A stretch of 15,931 nucleotides of DNA, taken from positions 1 through 15,931 of the forward strand of contig CAKRHR010000061.1 of assembly GCA_934339005.1 (NCBI GenBank), given 5' to 3'. Position numbers and translations under genes: made by a program. Source of the stretch: an uncultured Catenibacillus sp. GTDB lineage: Bacteria > Bacillota > Clostridia > Lachnospirales > Lachnospiraceae. The first letter of the stretch is position 1; each line of letters opens with the position of its first letter. Positions 15,114-15,931 of this stretch are shown piece by piece. The notes under the pieces were generated by a model. It was given only the letters and a program-made list of their open reading frames with translations. It searched no databases and was not told the origin of the DNA.

Positions 15114-15128
15114 TCAACGTGATATACT
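15100..15128 (+). promoter_or_regulatory. Candidate promoter overlapping the exporter gene end
   Basis: TTGAAC (15100-15105) and TATACT (15123-15128) have a 17-bp spacer. The predicted start near 15135 lies at the base of the exporter operon's terminator hairpin. It is the only decent promoter I see for the gene starting at 15193. Confidence 0.45.
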
Positions 15129-15131
15129 TAT

Positions 15132-15158
15132 ACGCGGGAGAGTTTTCTCCCGCGTTTT
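15132..15158 (+). terminator. Perfect GC-rich terminator after the exporter operon
   Basis: ACGCGGGAGA (15132-15141) pairs without mismatch with TCTCCCGCGT (15146-15155) around a GTTT loop, followed by TTTT and then a T-rich stretch. Confidence 0.92.
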
Positions 15159-15192
15159 GTATGTTTTTAAATATCAGCTTCAGGAGGATAAC

Positions 15193-15931
15193 ATGGATCT
15201 TCATGATTTTTCCGATATGGGCAATCAGATTAAAGATATTGTCCAGGATGCCGTTGATTCGATGAATTTTGACAGCTTAAGCCGTGACATCACGCGAACG
15301 ATTAACGACACATTTAAAACTAAAGATAACAAAGGTTTTTATTATACACCAAGAGATGAACAGGGACATGAGATTCATTCAGACGGGCAGCCTGGTACAT
15401 CAGAGTATACGAATTATCAGACAGGCGGCACAAAGCACCGCACATCGTATACAAATTACAGAAAACCGGGTACGAGTTCATATACTTATGATAACAGCCA
15501 GAACCGTCAGACCGGAAATGCCAGACCTTATCAAAGCAGTAACACTATAAAACCGGCAAAAAAAGCTTCAGTTTATGATGTTGGATTTCCTGTGACAAAG
15601 AACCCTCCGGGAAGTGTCTTAGGTACGGCATTAATGTCTGCAGGCATTTCACTGTCTGTATTGTGCGGTATGGCAGAGCTTGCCTTTGGTGGCTGCGCAC
15701 TTCTTATGCCGGGCATGAGAGAAGATTTCCTGATGCGTATGTTTGCGGTTGCACCTGTGCTTGTGACAGGTCTTGGCCTTTCTGTTTATGGTAATAGGCT
15801 GCGCGGCAGAGTCAATCGTTTTAAAGCATATCTTGGTGCTTTAAAAGGCAAAACATTTGCTTCTTTTAAAGAACTTTCCGGTGCGGTTGGCAAGTCAGAA
15901 AAATATGTATGCAAAGATGACCGGAGAACAG
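15193..15931 (+). CDS. XpaC-like membrane protein (5-bromo-4-chloroindolyl phosphate hydrolysis family), 3' end missing
   Basis: An open frame of 246 codons that runs off the window with no stop. AGGAGG (15182-15187), 5 bp before the ATG, is a strong ribosome site. Residues 1-45 are amphipathic and acidic. Residues about 50-125 are a low-complexity Tyr/Thr/Gly/Gln-rich linker with EYTNYQTGG and TSYTNYRKPG near-repeats. Two transmembrane helices follow at about 140-172 and 178-199, then a basic RLRGRVNRFKAYLGAL region (202-217) and KELSGAVGKSEKYVCKD (226-242). That last motif and the paired helices resemble XpaC-like proteins, which are often found with a TelA toxic-anion-resistance partner. 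The family call rests on recognition of this pattern and the missing C-terminus would settle it. A terminator separates it from the exporter, so it is a new transcription unit. Confidence 0.6.
   Translation, partial: MDLHDFSDMGNQIKDIVQDAVDSMNFDSLSRDITRTINDTFKTKDNKGFYYTPRDEQGHEIHSDGQPGTSEYTNYQTGGTKHRTSYTNYRKPGTSSYTYDNSQNRQTGNARPYQSSNTIKPAKKASVYDVGFPVTKNPPGSVLGTALMSAGISLSVLCGMAELAFGGCALLMPGMREDFLMRMFAVAPVLVTGLGLSVYGNRLRGRVNRFKAYLGALKGKTFASFKELSGAVGKSEKYVCKDDRRT

Overview
The window reads as a low-GC Firmicute chromosome, most likely a gut Clostridium-type anaerobe of the Lachnospiraceae (Roseburia, Agathobacter or Butyrivibrio-like). This is inferred from AT-rich intergenic DNA, strong AGGAGG-type ribosome binding sites, sigma-A style promoters and protein families common in that group. 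All thirteen genes I can support lie on the plus strand. I see no tRNA, rRNA, transposase or CRISPR array.

Region 1 (1-1147) has a short terminator-like hairpin, a compact repeat cluster (two 29-bp hairpin elements flanked by two copies of a promoter-like 20-mer), and a LysR-type regulator. Region 2 (1148-6155) is a probable catabolic operon: a large cytoplasmic GH106-like glycoside hydrolase, an MBL-fold hydrolase and a DUF362/ferredoxin iron-sulfur protein. It is preceded by a good promoter, a palindrome over the -10 box, a 24-bp tandem duplication and a weak cre-like site. Region 3 (6289-8246) pairs a eukaryotic-type UDP-sugar pyrophosphorylase with a histidine-phosphatase-fold protein, probably translationally coupled. 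Region 4 (8273-8987) is a single GNAT acetyltransferase of the phosphinothricin/methionine-sulfoximine type with its own promoter and terminator.

Region 5 (9008-10817) is the most interesting block. It holds a Card1/Can2-like protein (N-terminal CARF domain, C-terminal PD-(D/E)xK nuclease, DUF1887 type) with no CRISPR-Cas genes in sight, followed by a cysteine-rich DUF2284 metal-binding protein and a strong terminator. Region 6 (10866-15158) is a MarR-regulated drug-export operon. A five-unit, 12-bp-period array of TAATTA palindromes overlaps the MarR promoter, followed by marR and two half-transporter genes forming a heterodimeric ABC exporter with one degenerate and one consensus ATP site, closed by a perfect terminator. 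Region 7 (15193 to the end) is the 5' part of an XpaC-like membrane protein (5-bromo-4-chloroindolyl phosphate hydrolysis family), cut by the window edge.

Functionally, regions 2 and 3 concern carbohydrate and nucleotide-sugar metabolism, while regions 4 to 6 look like defence and stress functions: antimetabolite acetylation, a cyclic-nucleotide-gated nuclease candidate, and efflux.
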